Shown: positions 1 to 6,910, counted from the stretch's first letter. The stretch: DNA of 7,979 bases from Candidatus Zhuqueibacterota bacterium RBG_16_48_16 (GCA_001771235.1 METF01000145.1:1023-9001), one strand, 5' to 3'. Notes: a model not told the origin generated them from the sequence alone. Made by a program: numbers and translations.

Positions 1-117
1 GCTGAACAAGACGGATATGGTAAAATAAACAAAATGTCATTTTATTCAAGCAAAAAAATGGCAGCTACTTGTCTGAACGAAAACTAGCAAAATGAAAGAG
101 ACTGTCATTGCGAGCGG

Positions 118-136
118 AGGAAATGAGTCATTTCCT
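118..136. repeat. Small perfect palindrome inside the left arm
   Basis: A 9 bp perfect inverted repeat, AGGAAATGA at 118-126 and TCATTTCCT at 128-136, surrounds a single G. It sits between the inner arm (102-114) and the next arm (158-167) of the larger repeat element and has no counterpart on the other side. It looks like an insertion or a locally evolved hairpin in the left half. Confidence 0.6.
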
Positions 137-203
137 GTTCAATTTGCTTTGTTGGAGCGAAGCAATCCCCTTACTTTTCAGGAGATTGCTTCGGCAAAAC
201 TTG

Positions 204-222
204 TCCTGAGCTTGTCGAGGGA
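204..222. repeat. CCTGAGCTTGTCGAGG-type dispersed repeat motif
   Basis: This 19 bp motif lies in the right half of the nested repeat element. It resembles a short motif (TCCTGAGCTTGTCGAAGGA) that I recall as recurring between genes in many bacterial genomes. It has no partner in the left half, so the element appears to be a mosaic of two dispersed repeat types. Only one copy occurs in this window, so repeat status rests on recall, not on the sequence here. Confidence 0.4.
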
Positions 223-294
223 AACGCCTCGCAATGACAGCAAGTTTTTAAATAAGTAGTTTTCGTTCGGACACTAATCGTAATCCACTAATAG

Positions 295-1212
295 TCACGG
301 CGATTCTATAATGACCCTTGTCGAATAAAAATTGACCGAGCCAAAAACGCCGACGCCTCCATCGAGCAATTCGAGCTGGGTGCCGCTGATCTCTGCCAGG
401 CCGGTGTTTGTGCGAATAAAATCGTAATAATTCCGGTCCATGGACATTATTTTGATGGCAGCCGTGTCGGAACAGGTGTTTCCCGGCCAATCCATCGTCC
501 AATCATTTATATGCTCTAATCCGGCATGAGGCTCTGTATACATGTAATCGGAAGCCAGGTTATATCCTATCCATTCCTCGCGGCCGGTTTGCCAGTTATG
601 GCCCCAACAAGTTTTATAAAAATGCATTTGAAAAGCCGCGGTATTCGGATCATCCTGCCATTTGATTACGGTTTCGGGGCGGTAGCTCAAAGTGTCATAA
701 TCGGCGTGAGATAGAATTCTGGCCGGTCCGGGGATCCGGGTCGTCCCTCTTACAACCCGGCCGTCTGCTGTTTCTATTAAAAGATGATATGTTACCCCTG
801 GCTCGACGCCCAGCTTGTTTTCGAGATCGAGGTAAAGTCCCTTTTGGCGATAATTGCTGCCAAACCAGTAATCCATTGCCGAGGTATCCTGGTGGAAGGA
901 AAACCGAACGGTATCCTGCGCGGAGATTACTTTAACAGCAGCATCTTTTATTATGGTATCAAGAGGATGCTCAGTGCCGTCGGGCGCGAACAAATAATCG
1001 CGCTCGCCGATTCGCATTGTTCGCTCGACAACCACAAAAGTAAAACGCGGATCCGGGCTGACCATTCCGAATACGGAAATCTCCGGGGTATAGTCGGGAT
1101 CATAGTCTTCGGGCTTGGTCAGGTCACAGGCTGTGTAAAGCAGCACAAGAAAATGCAGGCATAAGAGCACAACAATGCAATTTCGATTTGGCTGTTGTGG
1201 AACAAGGCTCAT
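295..1212 (-). CDS. DUF4249 family outer-membrane-associated lipoprotein
   Basis: This 305-residue protein begins with a lipoprotein signal peptide: a basic residue near the end of the n-region, a hydrophobic stretch at about 13-27, and a lipobox-like L-Y-T-A-C ending at Cys29, the likely lipidated residue. The -3 position is Tyr rather than Leu, which is slightly unusual. The mature part fits DUF4249: early beta-strands with PEISVFGMVSPD (43-54), the motif RGTTRIPGP (155-163), and the characteristic GGVGVFGS (285-292) near the C-terminus. In Bacteroidota DUF4249 proteins are commonly encoded next to TonB-dependent receptors; their biochemical role is unknown. Here the gene follows a receptor after a 9 bp gap, so co-transcription is near certain and a shared complex likely. 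The ATG at 1212 is supported by GAGG seven bases upstream. The protein is likely anchored in the outer membrane, by family and context. The family call is firm; substrate and function cannot be read. Confidence 0.85.
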   Translation of the reverse strand: MSLVPQQPNRNCIVVLLCLHFLVLLYTACDLTKPEDYDPDYTPEISVFGMVSPDPRFTFVVVERTMRIGERDYLFAPDGTEHPLDTIIKDAAVKVISAQDTVRFSFHQDTSAMDYWFGSNYRQKGLYLDLENKLGVEPGVTYHLLIETADGRVVRGTTRIPGPARILSHADYDTLSYRPETVIKWQDDPNTAAFQMHFYKTCWGHNWQTGREEWIGYNLASDYMYTEPHAGLEHINDWTMDWPGNTCSDTAAIKIMSMDRNYYDFIRTNTGLAEISGTQLELLDGGVGVFGSVNFYSTRVIIESP

Positions 1213-1219
1213 TTCCCAA

Positions 1220-1224
1220 CCTCA
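1220..1224 (-). promoter_or_regulatory. Ribosome binding site overlapping the upstream stop codon
   Basis: On the minus strand TGAGG carries both the receptor's TGA stop (1222-1224) and the Shine-Dalgarno core GAGG (1220-1223), seven bases before the ATG of the DUF4249 gene. The arrangement supports that start and suggests translational coupling between the two genes. Confidence 0.7.
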
Positions 1225-3606
1225 GAATTCGAAATTAACACCGATGGTCGGCAATATCGGAAACATGGCAATACCCTTTCTCTGTGGTTTGCGGTAAACA
1301 ATATTGCCATACCGATCATACTCATAGGTCTCCAGATCATAGTCATAGAAAAAAATATTCTGGTGATTTGTGACATTGAGAATTTGCAGGAAGGGCTGCA
1401 TGGACCAGTTTTTGAATGAAAAATTCCGTTGCACGCTGATATCCAGCCGAAGATAGGGTGGAAGGCGCTTGGAGTTTTTGCGCGCTTTGACCGGCACTTT
1501 AGAATAATAATCACCGCCATAGATATTCCCGGCCTCATCGAGCCGGTAATCCTGTTTCCAGCCGAGTGTGGGCGTTTCCGGCAAGCCCGAGCCGTAGGTG
1601 AAGCTCGAGCTGAGCGTCCATTTCGGGCTTTGTTGATAACTGACGACCATTTTGAGCGAATGGCGGCGATCGTAATTCGCAACGTAGGTCATGTATTCGG
1701 TTTGAAAGCTCTTTCCCAGCGTATTGGATGCGCGGGGTTTTTCGATGGTTTTTTCGGCGAATGCCAGGGTATAGCCAATCCAGCCGATCAGCTTTCCGCG
1801 TTGTTTGCGTAGAAGAAACTCGATTCCCGACGACCGGCCGTAACCGCGCAAAAAGTCATCGATCTCCACGTCTTCGCGGCCGACTTCATTGAGGTCCAAC
1901 AGATCGTCATAATCCTTGTAATAGCTTTCCACGGAAAAGTAATAATCGTCATTCAGCCAATATTCCAGACCGGCGATATAGTGGATCGCGCGAATGGGCG
2001 GATAACGCTGATCGATGGGAAACCATAAATCCACCAGCCGGATAACATCGAAATCTTCGGGATTGAAGGTGTAAAAATACTGGCGGTAAACACCTACCGA
2101 GGCTTTCAGGTTTACGTTGTGCTGGGCGCGATAGCGGAGACTGAACCTCGGATCCGCACGGAAATAATTTCCCAAATCATAATAGGTAAATCGAATGCCG
2201 CTTTGGATGTCAAAAAGAGGGGAGACTTTCCAGTCATCCTGGATATAAGAGGAAAAGAAATTCGCATATCGTGATTTATCGCCTTTGTAGGCCAGCCATT
2301 CAAAATTTTCCACTTTAAAATACATGGTAAATGCCAGCCGCTGGGCGTCGAGGCCGATTTTTATTTCATGGCGATCCGACAGGTACCAGGTCATATCGCT
2401 CTTGGCAGTCCAATCCGATATCTCGTCCTTTGCTTCCACCTTGTCGTCATGGGTTGTTTCCAGGAATGTGCGAAAGCGGCTGTGAGCCAGAATGAATTCG
2501 GAAAACAGTTTCGGATTAAAAATATACTGCCATTTGAGCGTGGTGGAGCTGTTGCCAAAGCGGATGTCTGTGGCATCGGTTCTTTCAACGCTTGTGCCGG
2601 TCTCCGGGTTGTATTCCCAGCCTTTTTCCTCGACGTGCAAAACATCGTCACCATAAAAACCCGAAAGAGTGATCTTGCTGTTTTGGGCAATATTGTAATT
2701 GATCTTGCCGTGGAAATCGTAAAAGTAATAGGGGAATTTGGTATTCTTGTCGCTGCTGTTTGGCCGGATGAAAGTATTGTACAGGTAATCAAAATACGTC
2801 CGGCGGGCTGAGATCAATGCCGAACCGCGGGGAATGGGACTTTCCAGGGTAATTTTGGAGCTCAGCAAGCTGACGCTGCCGCGGGCTGCGAATTCTTTGC
2901 TGTTGCCGTCCCTGTTGGTAATCGAAATGACCGATGAAGTCGCGTTGCCAAATCGGGGAGGAAAACCACCCACGGACAAATCGACGTTTTTGATCGCATC
3001 GGTGTTGAACGTGCTAAAGACGCCACCGAGATGGTAAGGATTATAAATTCTGACATCATCGAGAAGGATGAGATTTTCCGAGGGATTGCCGCCGCGGATG
3101 TATAATGCGCTGGAGAAATCCGTCTGCACGTGTACGCCGGGAAGGGCCTGCAAGGTGCGAAAAAGGTCGGCTTCGATAAACGCCGGGGCGGCTTTAAGCT
3201 CTCTTGGTGAAATTTGGATCGATGAAAGCTCGATCTGCCGCTCAAAGCGTTCCCGTTCCGCGGTCTTGACAATCTCTTCTGCTTGCAGGGCCGACTCCGT
3301 GAGATGGAAATCGATGGCGACCGTCCGGCCCAAGCCAATTGTCACCTGATGTTCCCCTGTTTCATAGCCGATCATCATGGCTTTTACCGAATAACTCCCC
3401 GGCGGGATGCGCGAAATGACGAAATAGCCGTTTTCATCAGAAACATCCCCCAGGGTCGTCCCGACAATCACCACATTGACGTATTGCATCGTTTCGCCAT
3501 TTGCCTGGTCTTTGACAAAGCCCCGGACGGTTCCATTGGCGCGCACGTCAAAAGGAATGATCGATGAAAAAATAAGAATTGACAACAGCAATGATTTGGG
3601 CTTCAT
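1222..3606 (-). CDS. TonB-dependent outer-membrane receptor with carboxypeptidase-regulatory-like domain
   Basis: This 794-residue protein starts with a signal peptide (basic MKPK, hydrophobic core at about 5-18, probable cleavage after VRA at 23). A CarboxypepD_reg-like beta-sandwich follows at about 25-103, with the typical VRGFVKD and DENGYFVISRIPPGSYSV signatures. A TonB-box-like EEIVKTA lies at 110-116. The plug domain spans about 140-232, including LYIRGGNPSENLILLDDV and the GGFPPRFG segment. The remainder, rich in aromatic beta-strands, forms the barrel and ends in Phe (VNFEF), as outer-membrane barrels usually do. It is shorter than SusC proteins (about 1000 residues), and no SusD follows; its partner is the DUF4249 lipoprotein. 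It should import, or gate, an unknown ligand using TonB energy. GAGG lies four bases before the ATG. The class is certain, the substrate unknown. Confidence 0.93.
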   Translation of the reverse strand: MKPKSLLLSILIFSSIIPFDVRANGTVRGFVKDQANGETMQYVNVVIVGTTLGDVSDENGYFVISRIPPGSYSVKAMMIGYETGEHQVTIGLGRTVAIDFHLTESALQAEEIVKTAERERFERQIELSSIQISPRELKAAPAFIEADLFRTLQALPGVHVQTDFSSALYIRGGNPSENLILLDDVRIYNPYHLGGVFSTFNTDAIKNVDLSVGGFPPRFGNATSSVISITNRDGNSKEFAARGSVSLLSSKITLESPIPRGSALISARRTYFDYLYNTFIRPNSSDKNTKFPYYFYDFHGKINYNIAQNSKITLSGFYGDDVLHVEEKGWEYNPETGTSVERTDATDIRFGNSSTTLKWQYIFNPKLFSEFILAHSRFRTFLETTHDDKVEAKDEISDWTAKSDMTWYLSDRHEIKIGLDAQRLAFTMYFKVENFEWLAYKGDKSRYANFFSSYIQDDWKVSPLFDIQSGIRFTYYDLGNYFRADPRFSLRYRAQHNVNLKASVGVYRQYFYTFNPEDFDVIRLVDLWFPIDQRYPPIRAIHYIAGLEYWLNDDYYFSVESYYKDYDDLLDLNEVGREDVEIDDFLRGYGRSSGIEFLLRKQRGKLIGWIGYTLAFAEKTIEKPRASNTLGKSFQTEYMTYVANYDRRHSLKMVVSYQQSPKWTLSSSFTYGSGLPETPTLGWKQDYRLDEAGNIYGGDYYSKVPVKARKNSKRLPPYLRLDISVQRNFSFKNWSMQPFLQILNVTNHQNIFFYDYDLETYEYDRYGNIVYRKPQRKGIAMFPILPTIGVNFEF

Positions 3607-3610
3607 CGTG

Positions 3611-3614
3611 CCTC
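3611..3614 (-). promoter_or_regulatory. Ribosome binding site of the receptor gene
   Basis: GAGG on the minus strand lies four bases before the ATG at 3606. The spacing is a little short but supports this start, which also yields a well-formed signal peptide. Confidence 0.5.
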
Positions 3615-3719
3615 GTGGTGAGAAAAGTATTTTTTCCTCGATTGAGCGATTAGCTTTCAGCGATCACCATTCAGCTTTTTAAACTAATCTCTAAAATACA
3701 GAGCTGTTGGATAATGACA

Positions 3720-3826
3720 CTCGTGGGGAAATACAAAGACGTGAACTCGATCAATTCGGATATAGTTTCATTATTCCTGGTGATCCTTGGCGGCTTGGAG
3801 TTTGGCTGAGCCGCTGCTCGTGGGGA
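3720..3826. repeat. Two direct copies of CTCGTGGGGA
   Basis: Exact 10 bp copies stand at 3720-3729 and 3817-3826, 97 bp apart in the same orientation. The shorter core CTCGTGG recurs at 3612-3618, over the receptor's ribosome binding site. They may be binding sites for a regulator of the receptor operon or may be chance; two copies are too few to decide. Confidence 0.3.
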
Positions 3827-3885
3827 TCTGGTCTTTGATAAAAAGTATATAGCTTTTAGACAAATGAGTTGCATTTCTCCTCTTT

Positions 3886-3891
3886 TATAAT
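3886..3891 (+). promoter_or_regulatory. Candidate -10 box (TATAAT) for the ATPase gene
   Basis: This is a perfect match to the sigma-70 -10 consensus, 59 bp upstream of the ATPase ATG. The best -35-like hexamer, TAGACA at 3857-3862, is 23 bp away, which is too far, so the call rests on the -10 alone. In Bacteroidota-type promoters the consensus would differ (TAnnTTTG). Confidence 0.25.
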
Positions 3892-3899
3892 ATTTTCCT

Positions 3900-3922
3900 T
3901 AATAATATTTCCAATATTATTA
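3900..3922. promoter_or_regulatory. AT-only perfect palindrome upstream of the ATPase gene
   Basis: The 10 bp arms TAATAATATT (3900-3909) and AATATTATTA (3913-3922) are perfectly complementary around the spacer TCC. The palindrome ends 28 bp before the ATPase start codon and begins 8 bp after a TATAAT box, where an operator would be expected. With no G or C in the stem it is a poor terminator and more likely a protein-binding site. Chance in AT-rich DNA remains possible. Confidence 0.4.
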
Positions 3923-3941
3923 TGAAGAAATTAATAAAATC

Positions 3942-3945
3942 GGAG
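3942..3945 (+). promoter_or_regulatory. Ribosome binding site of the ATPase gene
   Basis: GGAG lies five bases before the ATG at 3951, supporting that start. Confidence 0.6.
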
Positions 3946-3950
3946 TTAAT

Positions 3951-5357
3951 ATGTTCGAAAACCTGCTATCCCTGTACAATCCCTGGTGGACGAATCCGGC
4001 GTGGGAACACCAGGGCGTTTCCCGTGAGCTTTATGAAAAAGTGGTGCTTTCCATCAGCACGCCTTATATTACCGTTTTAAAGGGTTGTCGCCAAAGCGGT
4101 AAGACATTTTTAATCAAACAGTGTATCAGCGAGTTTATCAAACAGGGGATTCCTGCGCAAAACATTTTCTATTTTTTGCTCGATGATCCGGAGATGGCTG
4201 CCTACATCGAGAACAATCCGAATGAATTTGCAAATTTTCTCAGAAATGAAAGTCACACAAAAGGCAAATTATGGATTTTTTTTGATGAATTCCAAAAAGT
4301 CAAGGGCATCACCGAATTGGCCAAGATCTTTTATGAATCCGATGCGCCGATCCATTTTGTTCTGACAGGATCGTCCTCTCTGTCTGTGGCTGACAAAATC
4401 AGTGAGAGTTTGCTGGGACGCACCGAGACCCACCTTCTCTTTCCTTTTTCATTCAAAGAATTTCTCTCCACTCAGCTTGCAGAGGCGCCGTTTTCTTTTC
4501 CCGTTGACGAAGCGGGGAAGATCATGTCCGATTTTGTGCGAGATCCATCGCCATTACTTAAAGTTGTCCACGATTTTTATTCTCAATACCATTTTGCTCT
4601 CGAGACTTTAAAGAAATTACTGCACCGCTATCTTTTAACAGGGGGGTACCCGCAAGCGGCGCTGGCCAAAACCAGTGAAGATGCATTCTTGAGATTGAAA
4701 GAAATTAAACAGGCGTTCGTGGAAAAGGATATCGTGAACCTGCTTCGGATCGAGAAATTAAAAGAGTTCGATCAGCTCATGCGGGCACTGGCGCTCTTGA
4801 GTGGAAGCTTGATAAATTATAATGATCTACAAAATTCCATTGGGATCAATTACCAAACGATGAAGAACTTTATGAATATTTTGGAAGCTGGTTACCTGTG
4901 GTCTCCTGTTTCAGTTTTCTCAACCAACAAGATTTCTTCTGTTAAAAAACGACCCAAGGCTTTTTTTAATGATGTCGGATTGAGAAATTATTTGGCGTCC
5001 ACCTATTCTTTCGCACAATTGGAAAAAGAAAAAGGAAAAATCGCTGAAAATTTTGTTCACGGCCAATTGACTCGCTTTATCCAAAATCAGCTCAATGGCT
5101 TTGGCCAGGTTCAATTTTGGCGCAGTCCGGATGGGAATGAAATAGATTTTATTTTTGAACATGGTGGCCATTTGCTGCCGGTTGAGGTCAAATATCAGCA
5201 AACGAGACAAATAAAAATATCTCGTGGGTTCCGCACTTTTTTGCAAAAGCTTGAGATGGAAACGGCGCTTATCGTTTCCGATGATTTGATGGAAACCCAC
5301 AAGATCGATCCGTGTGAGGTCTTTATTATACCTCTGGTTTTGTTCGCCATGCTCTGA
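3951..5357 (+). CDS. AAA_14/DUF4143 family ATPase
   Basis: This 468-residue cytoplasmic protein has the typical length and domain order of the family. The N-terminal AAA_14 ATPase domain holds Walker A GCRQSGKT (45-52), Walker B LWIFFDE (107-113, Asp112 and Glu113), a sensor-like VLTGSSS (137-143), and the family signature LLGRTETHLLFPFSFKEF (154-171). GGYPQA (231-236) opens the C-terminal part. A winged-helix-like segment follows at about 288-317. The DUF4143 end has a restriction-endonuclease-like pattern: Glu366, then NEIDF with Asp399, then VEVKY with Glu412 and Lys414. All ATPase residues look intact. The cellular role of these proteins is not established, though they are common and often multi-copy. 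The gene stands alone, divergent from the receptor operon, and its AT-rich leader differs from its neighbours, which hints at independent acquisition. The family call is secure; the nuclease-like fold does not prove nuclease activity. Confidence 0.92.
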   Translation: MFENLLSLYNPWWTNPAWEHQGVSRELYEKVVLSISTPYITVLKGCRQSGKTFLIKQCISEFIKQGIPAQNIFYFLLDDPEMAAYIENNPNEFANFLRNESHTKGKLWIFFDEFQKVKGITELAKIFYESDAPIHFVLTGSSSLSVADKISESLLGRTETHLLFPFSFKEFLSTQLAEAPFSFPVDEAGKIMSDFVRDPSPLLKVVHDFYSQYHFALETLKKLLHRYLLTGGYPQAALAKTSEDAFLRLKEIKQAFVEKDIVNLLRIEKLKEFDQLMRALALLSGSLINYNDLQNSIGINYQTMKNFMNILEAGYLWSPVSVFSTNKISSVKKRPKAFFNDVGLRNYLASTYSFAQLEKEKGKIAENFVHGQLTRFIQNQLNGFGQVQFWRSPDGNEIDFIFEHGGHLLPVEVKYQQTRQIKISRGFRTFLQKLEMETALIVSDDLMETHKIDPCEVFIIPLVLFAML

Positions 5358-5526
5358 GATCGCTAAAGTCATTCGGTCTGCAAATAGCGCTTTCAAAAAT
5401 TGAAAAGATCGAAACTGAAAAAAATGCTGCAAATTAGTAATCCTGTATTATCTGGCGAAGAGATTTTCCCGGGGGAGACCTTTCCCTTTCCTCAGTTTCA
5501 CTGACTTGCCCAGGTTTTACATTTCT

Positions 5527-5557
5527 TTTACAATTATTCTCCCACAAAATGTATTAT
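5527..5557 (+). promoter_or_regulatory. Weak sigma-70-like promoter candidate for the oxidoreductase gene
   Basis: TTTACA (5527-5532) and TATTAT (5552-5557) are separated by 19 bp, at the long end of the acceptable range. A start here would give a leader of about 200 nt before the ATG at 5768. Another TTTACA at 5516-5521 is too far away. Support is weak. Confidence 0.25.
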
Positions 5558-5755
5558 ATTCACCGTGATCATTGAAACGAGCAGGGATCATTGTGCTTGT
5601 CAGTCTATTCGGAATTGGCATTTTATTTGTTTCCCGGAAATTCTTCCACCATCGGGCTTTCCCGGGATAAAATTAAATTCTAAAGTCAGTCTTGATTTTG
5701 TCAGGCATGTTCGCTATGGATCGAAAACGTGATTCCGAATTAGCTTCTATCAGAA

Positions 5756-5761
5756 AAGGAG
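5756..5761 (+). promoter_or_regulatory. Strong ribosome binding site that decides the start
   Basis: AAGGAG lies six bases before the ATG at 5768. A nearer ATG at 5763 reads ATG-GGA-TGA and stops at once, so 5768 is the real start. The two-codon frame overlaps the true start codon and might compete slightly for initiation; that is inference. Confidence 0.7.
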
Positions 5762-5767
5762 AATGGG

Positions 5768-6910
5768 ATGAGTTCGCCAAAAATGCCGGCATTGACAATA
5801 AATAAATTTAAAGCTGAAAAGGCCATTATCCAGGGTGGAATGGGTGTCGGCATCTCCATGTCCGGGCTCGCCTCGGCGGTAGCAAATGCGGGTGGTATCG
5901 GGGTCATATCCTCAGTCGGAATTGGGCTGCTTCAGCCCGGTTTACACCGAAGATATAGAGAAGAAAATATGCGCGCTTTAAAGAAGGAAATCCATACCGC
6001 CCGCAAGCTGACAAGCGGAGTGCTAGGCTTGAATATTATGGTGGCAATCTCGGATTATGATGATATTATAAAGATCGCTTTTGACGAAAAAATAGACATC
6101 GTTTTTCTCGGTGCAGGGCTTCCTTTAAAACTGCCAAAGACTCTGTCATTAGAAGAACTAAAGAAAGCGCATACCAGGGTTGCTGTCATTGTATCTTCTG
6201 CCAGGGCGGCGCAAATTATATTTCAATACTGGCAAAAAAACTTTGACCATGTTCCGGATGCTGTGGTGGTGGAAGGACCGCTGGCCGGCGGCCACCTTGG
6301 CTTCAAGATGGAACAGATTCATGATTCGGATTTCGCCCTGGAAAAAATACTGCCGCCGGTGATTGCTGTCGTTGAGCGCTTTGAAAGGTACTTTGAGAAA
6401 AGCATTCCTGTGATCGCCGCCGGGGGCATATTCACAGGCGTCGATATTCACAAGTATTTCAGAATGGGCGCGCGAGGGGTGCAAATGGCGACCAGGTTTG
6501 TGGCAACGCATGAATGTGACGCCTCGTTGCCATTCAAACAAGCATACCTGGATTGTGAGGAGGAGGATTTGATCATCATAAAAAGCCCGGTGGGACTGCC
6601 GGGAAGAGCTATTCGAAACAAATTTCTTATGGATGTCTCTGCCGGCGCCAGAAAACCGTTCAATTGTCCCTGGAAATGCTTAAAGACATGCGATTTTAGA
6701 ACTACCCCTTATTGCATTGCCCATGCATTAACGAATGCCCAAAAAGGAATTCTTGAAGAAGGATTCACATTTGCCGGCGCCAATGCCTATCGGGTGAAGG
6801 AGATTGTATCCGTCCGGGAGCTATTTAATACATTAGAAAAAGAATATGCGAGAGCGGCAGCAATGGCTGCGGATACCCGACTTTTGTCTGAACAGGCTGC
6901 GGCGGCTTGA
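5768..6910 (+). CDS. Nitronate monooxygenase-like NAD(P)H/FMN oxidoreductase with Cys cluster
   Basis: This 380-residue cytoplasmic flavoprotein has a TIM-barrel of the nitronate monooxygenase/2-nitropropane dioxygenase family, also related to FabK. Visible motifs are IQGGMGVGIS (21-30) at the first strand, EGPLAGGHLG (169-178) with His176 at the position of the catalytic His of the family, AAGGI (217-221), and the FMN-phosphate-binding GARGVQMATRF (234-244). Near the C-terminus four cysteines, 300, 304, 308 and 316, form a C-x3-C-x3-C-x7-C cluster, absent from the classical aerobic enzymes as I recall them. It could bind a metal or iron-sulfur centre, or be structural. The tail is Ala-rich. 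Family members oxidise nitronates or reduce enoyl-thioesters, and the substrate here cannot be assigned. It appears to be monocistronic, followed by a convergent gene after 25 bp. Family membership is secure, the reaction is not. Confidence 0.9.
   Translation: MSSPKMPALTINKFKAEKAIIQGGMGVGISMSGLASAVANAGGIGVISSVGIGLLQPGLHRRYREENMRALKKEIHTARKLTSGVLGLNIMVAISDYDDIIKIAFDEKIDIVFLGAGLPLKLPKTLSLEELKKAHTRVAVIVSSARAAQIIFQYWQKNFDHVPDAVVVEGPLAGGHLGFKMEQIHDSDFALEKILPPVIAVVERFERYFEKSIPVIAAGGIFTGVDIHKYFRMGARGVQMATRFVATHECDASLPFKQAYLDCEEEDLIIIKSPVGLPGRAIRNKFLMDVSAGARKPFNCPWKCLKTCDFRTTPYCIAHALTNAQKGILEEGFTFAGANAYRVKEIVSVRELFNTLEKEYARAAAMAADTRLLSEQAAAA

Larger units (their letters stand above)
70..273. repeat. 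Nested inverted-repeat (REP/MITE-like) element
   Basis: Three sets of arms are nested. The outer arms, 70-86 and 257-273, match at 16 of 17 positions; the one mismatch becomes a U-G wobble in RNA read from the plus strand. The inner arms, 102-114 and 228-240, are a perfect 13 bp inverted repeat (CTGTCATTGCGAG and its complement). A third perfect 10 bp pair lies at 158-167 and 184-193 (CGAAGCAATC). The CATTGCGAG...GAAGCAATC arrangement resembles, from memory, short dispersed palindromic repeats found between genes in many bacteria. No transposase is present, so if mobile it would be non-autonomous. It lies just beyond the end of the minus-strand operon. Read on that strand, the outer stem is followed about 12 nt later by seven T residues (complement of 52-58), so it may also end transcription; this is inference. 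Confidence 0.7.
3607..3950. other. Divergent intergenic region between receptor operon and ATPase gene
   Basis: This 344 bp stretch separates two divergently transcribed units and should hold both promoters. I could not place a convincing -35/-10 pair for the receptor operon. On the ATPase side the sequence becomes strongly AT-rich from about 3881 and holds a perfect TATAAT (3886-3891) without a well-spaced -35 box, followed by an AT-only palindrome (3900-3922). The 10-mer CTCGTGGGGA occurs twice (3720-3729 and 3817-3826). No tRNA and no convincing gene is seen. Confidence 0.6.
5358..5767. other. Intergenic region of 410 bp, no supported gene
   Basis: This stretch lies between two plus-strand genes. 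No strong terminator follows the ATPase; the best hairpin is a weak TTTCAA/TTGAAA pair near 5390-5405. A possible promoter stands at 5527-5557, and the 8-mer GATCATTG occurs at 5567-5574 and 5586-5593. A GTG-initiated frame of 55 codons begins at 5565, but it has no ribosome binding site and no recognisable composition. The size of the gap argues that the two flanking genes are separate transcription units. Confidence 0.55.

Noticed and set aside
1..87. Open frames at the left edge that could be the end of a plus-strand gene (stops at 25-27 and 85-87).
   Set aside because: They are too short to show any family signature, and one runs into the inverted repeat, so no partial gene can be supported.
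784..1164. Long plus-strand frame opposite the DUF4249 gene, and similar ones opposite the receptor.
   Set aside because: They are antisense shadows of well-recognised genes, without ribosome binding sites or protein-like composition.
3671..3874. A 67-codon minus-strand frame in the divergent intergenic region, with a good GAGGAG just before its ATG.
   Set aside because: Its composition is not protein-like (mixed polar run RSPRAAAQPNSKPP and no domain), it lies across the likely promoter region, and no homologue is recognised. The ribosome binding site is the only support; it could be a leader peptide but I would not call it.
5565..5732. A GTG-started frame of about 55 codons, and an overlapping 25-codon hydrophobic frame, upstream of the oxidoreductase gene.
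   Set aside because: Neither has a ribosome binding site at a sensible distance or a recognisable sequence; both are expected by chance in 410 bp.
6158..6541. 127-codon minus-strand frame opposite the oxidoreductase gene.
   Set aside because: It is an antisense shadow lying wholly inside a recognised coding region.
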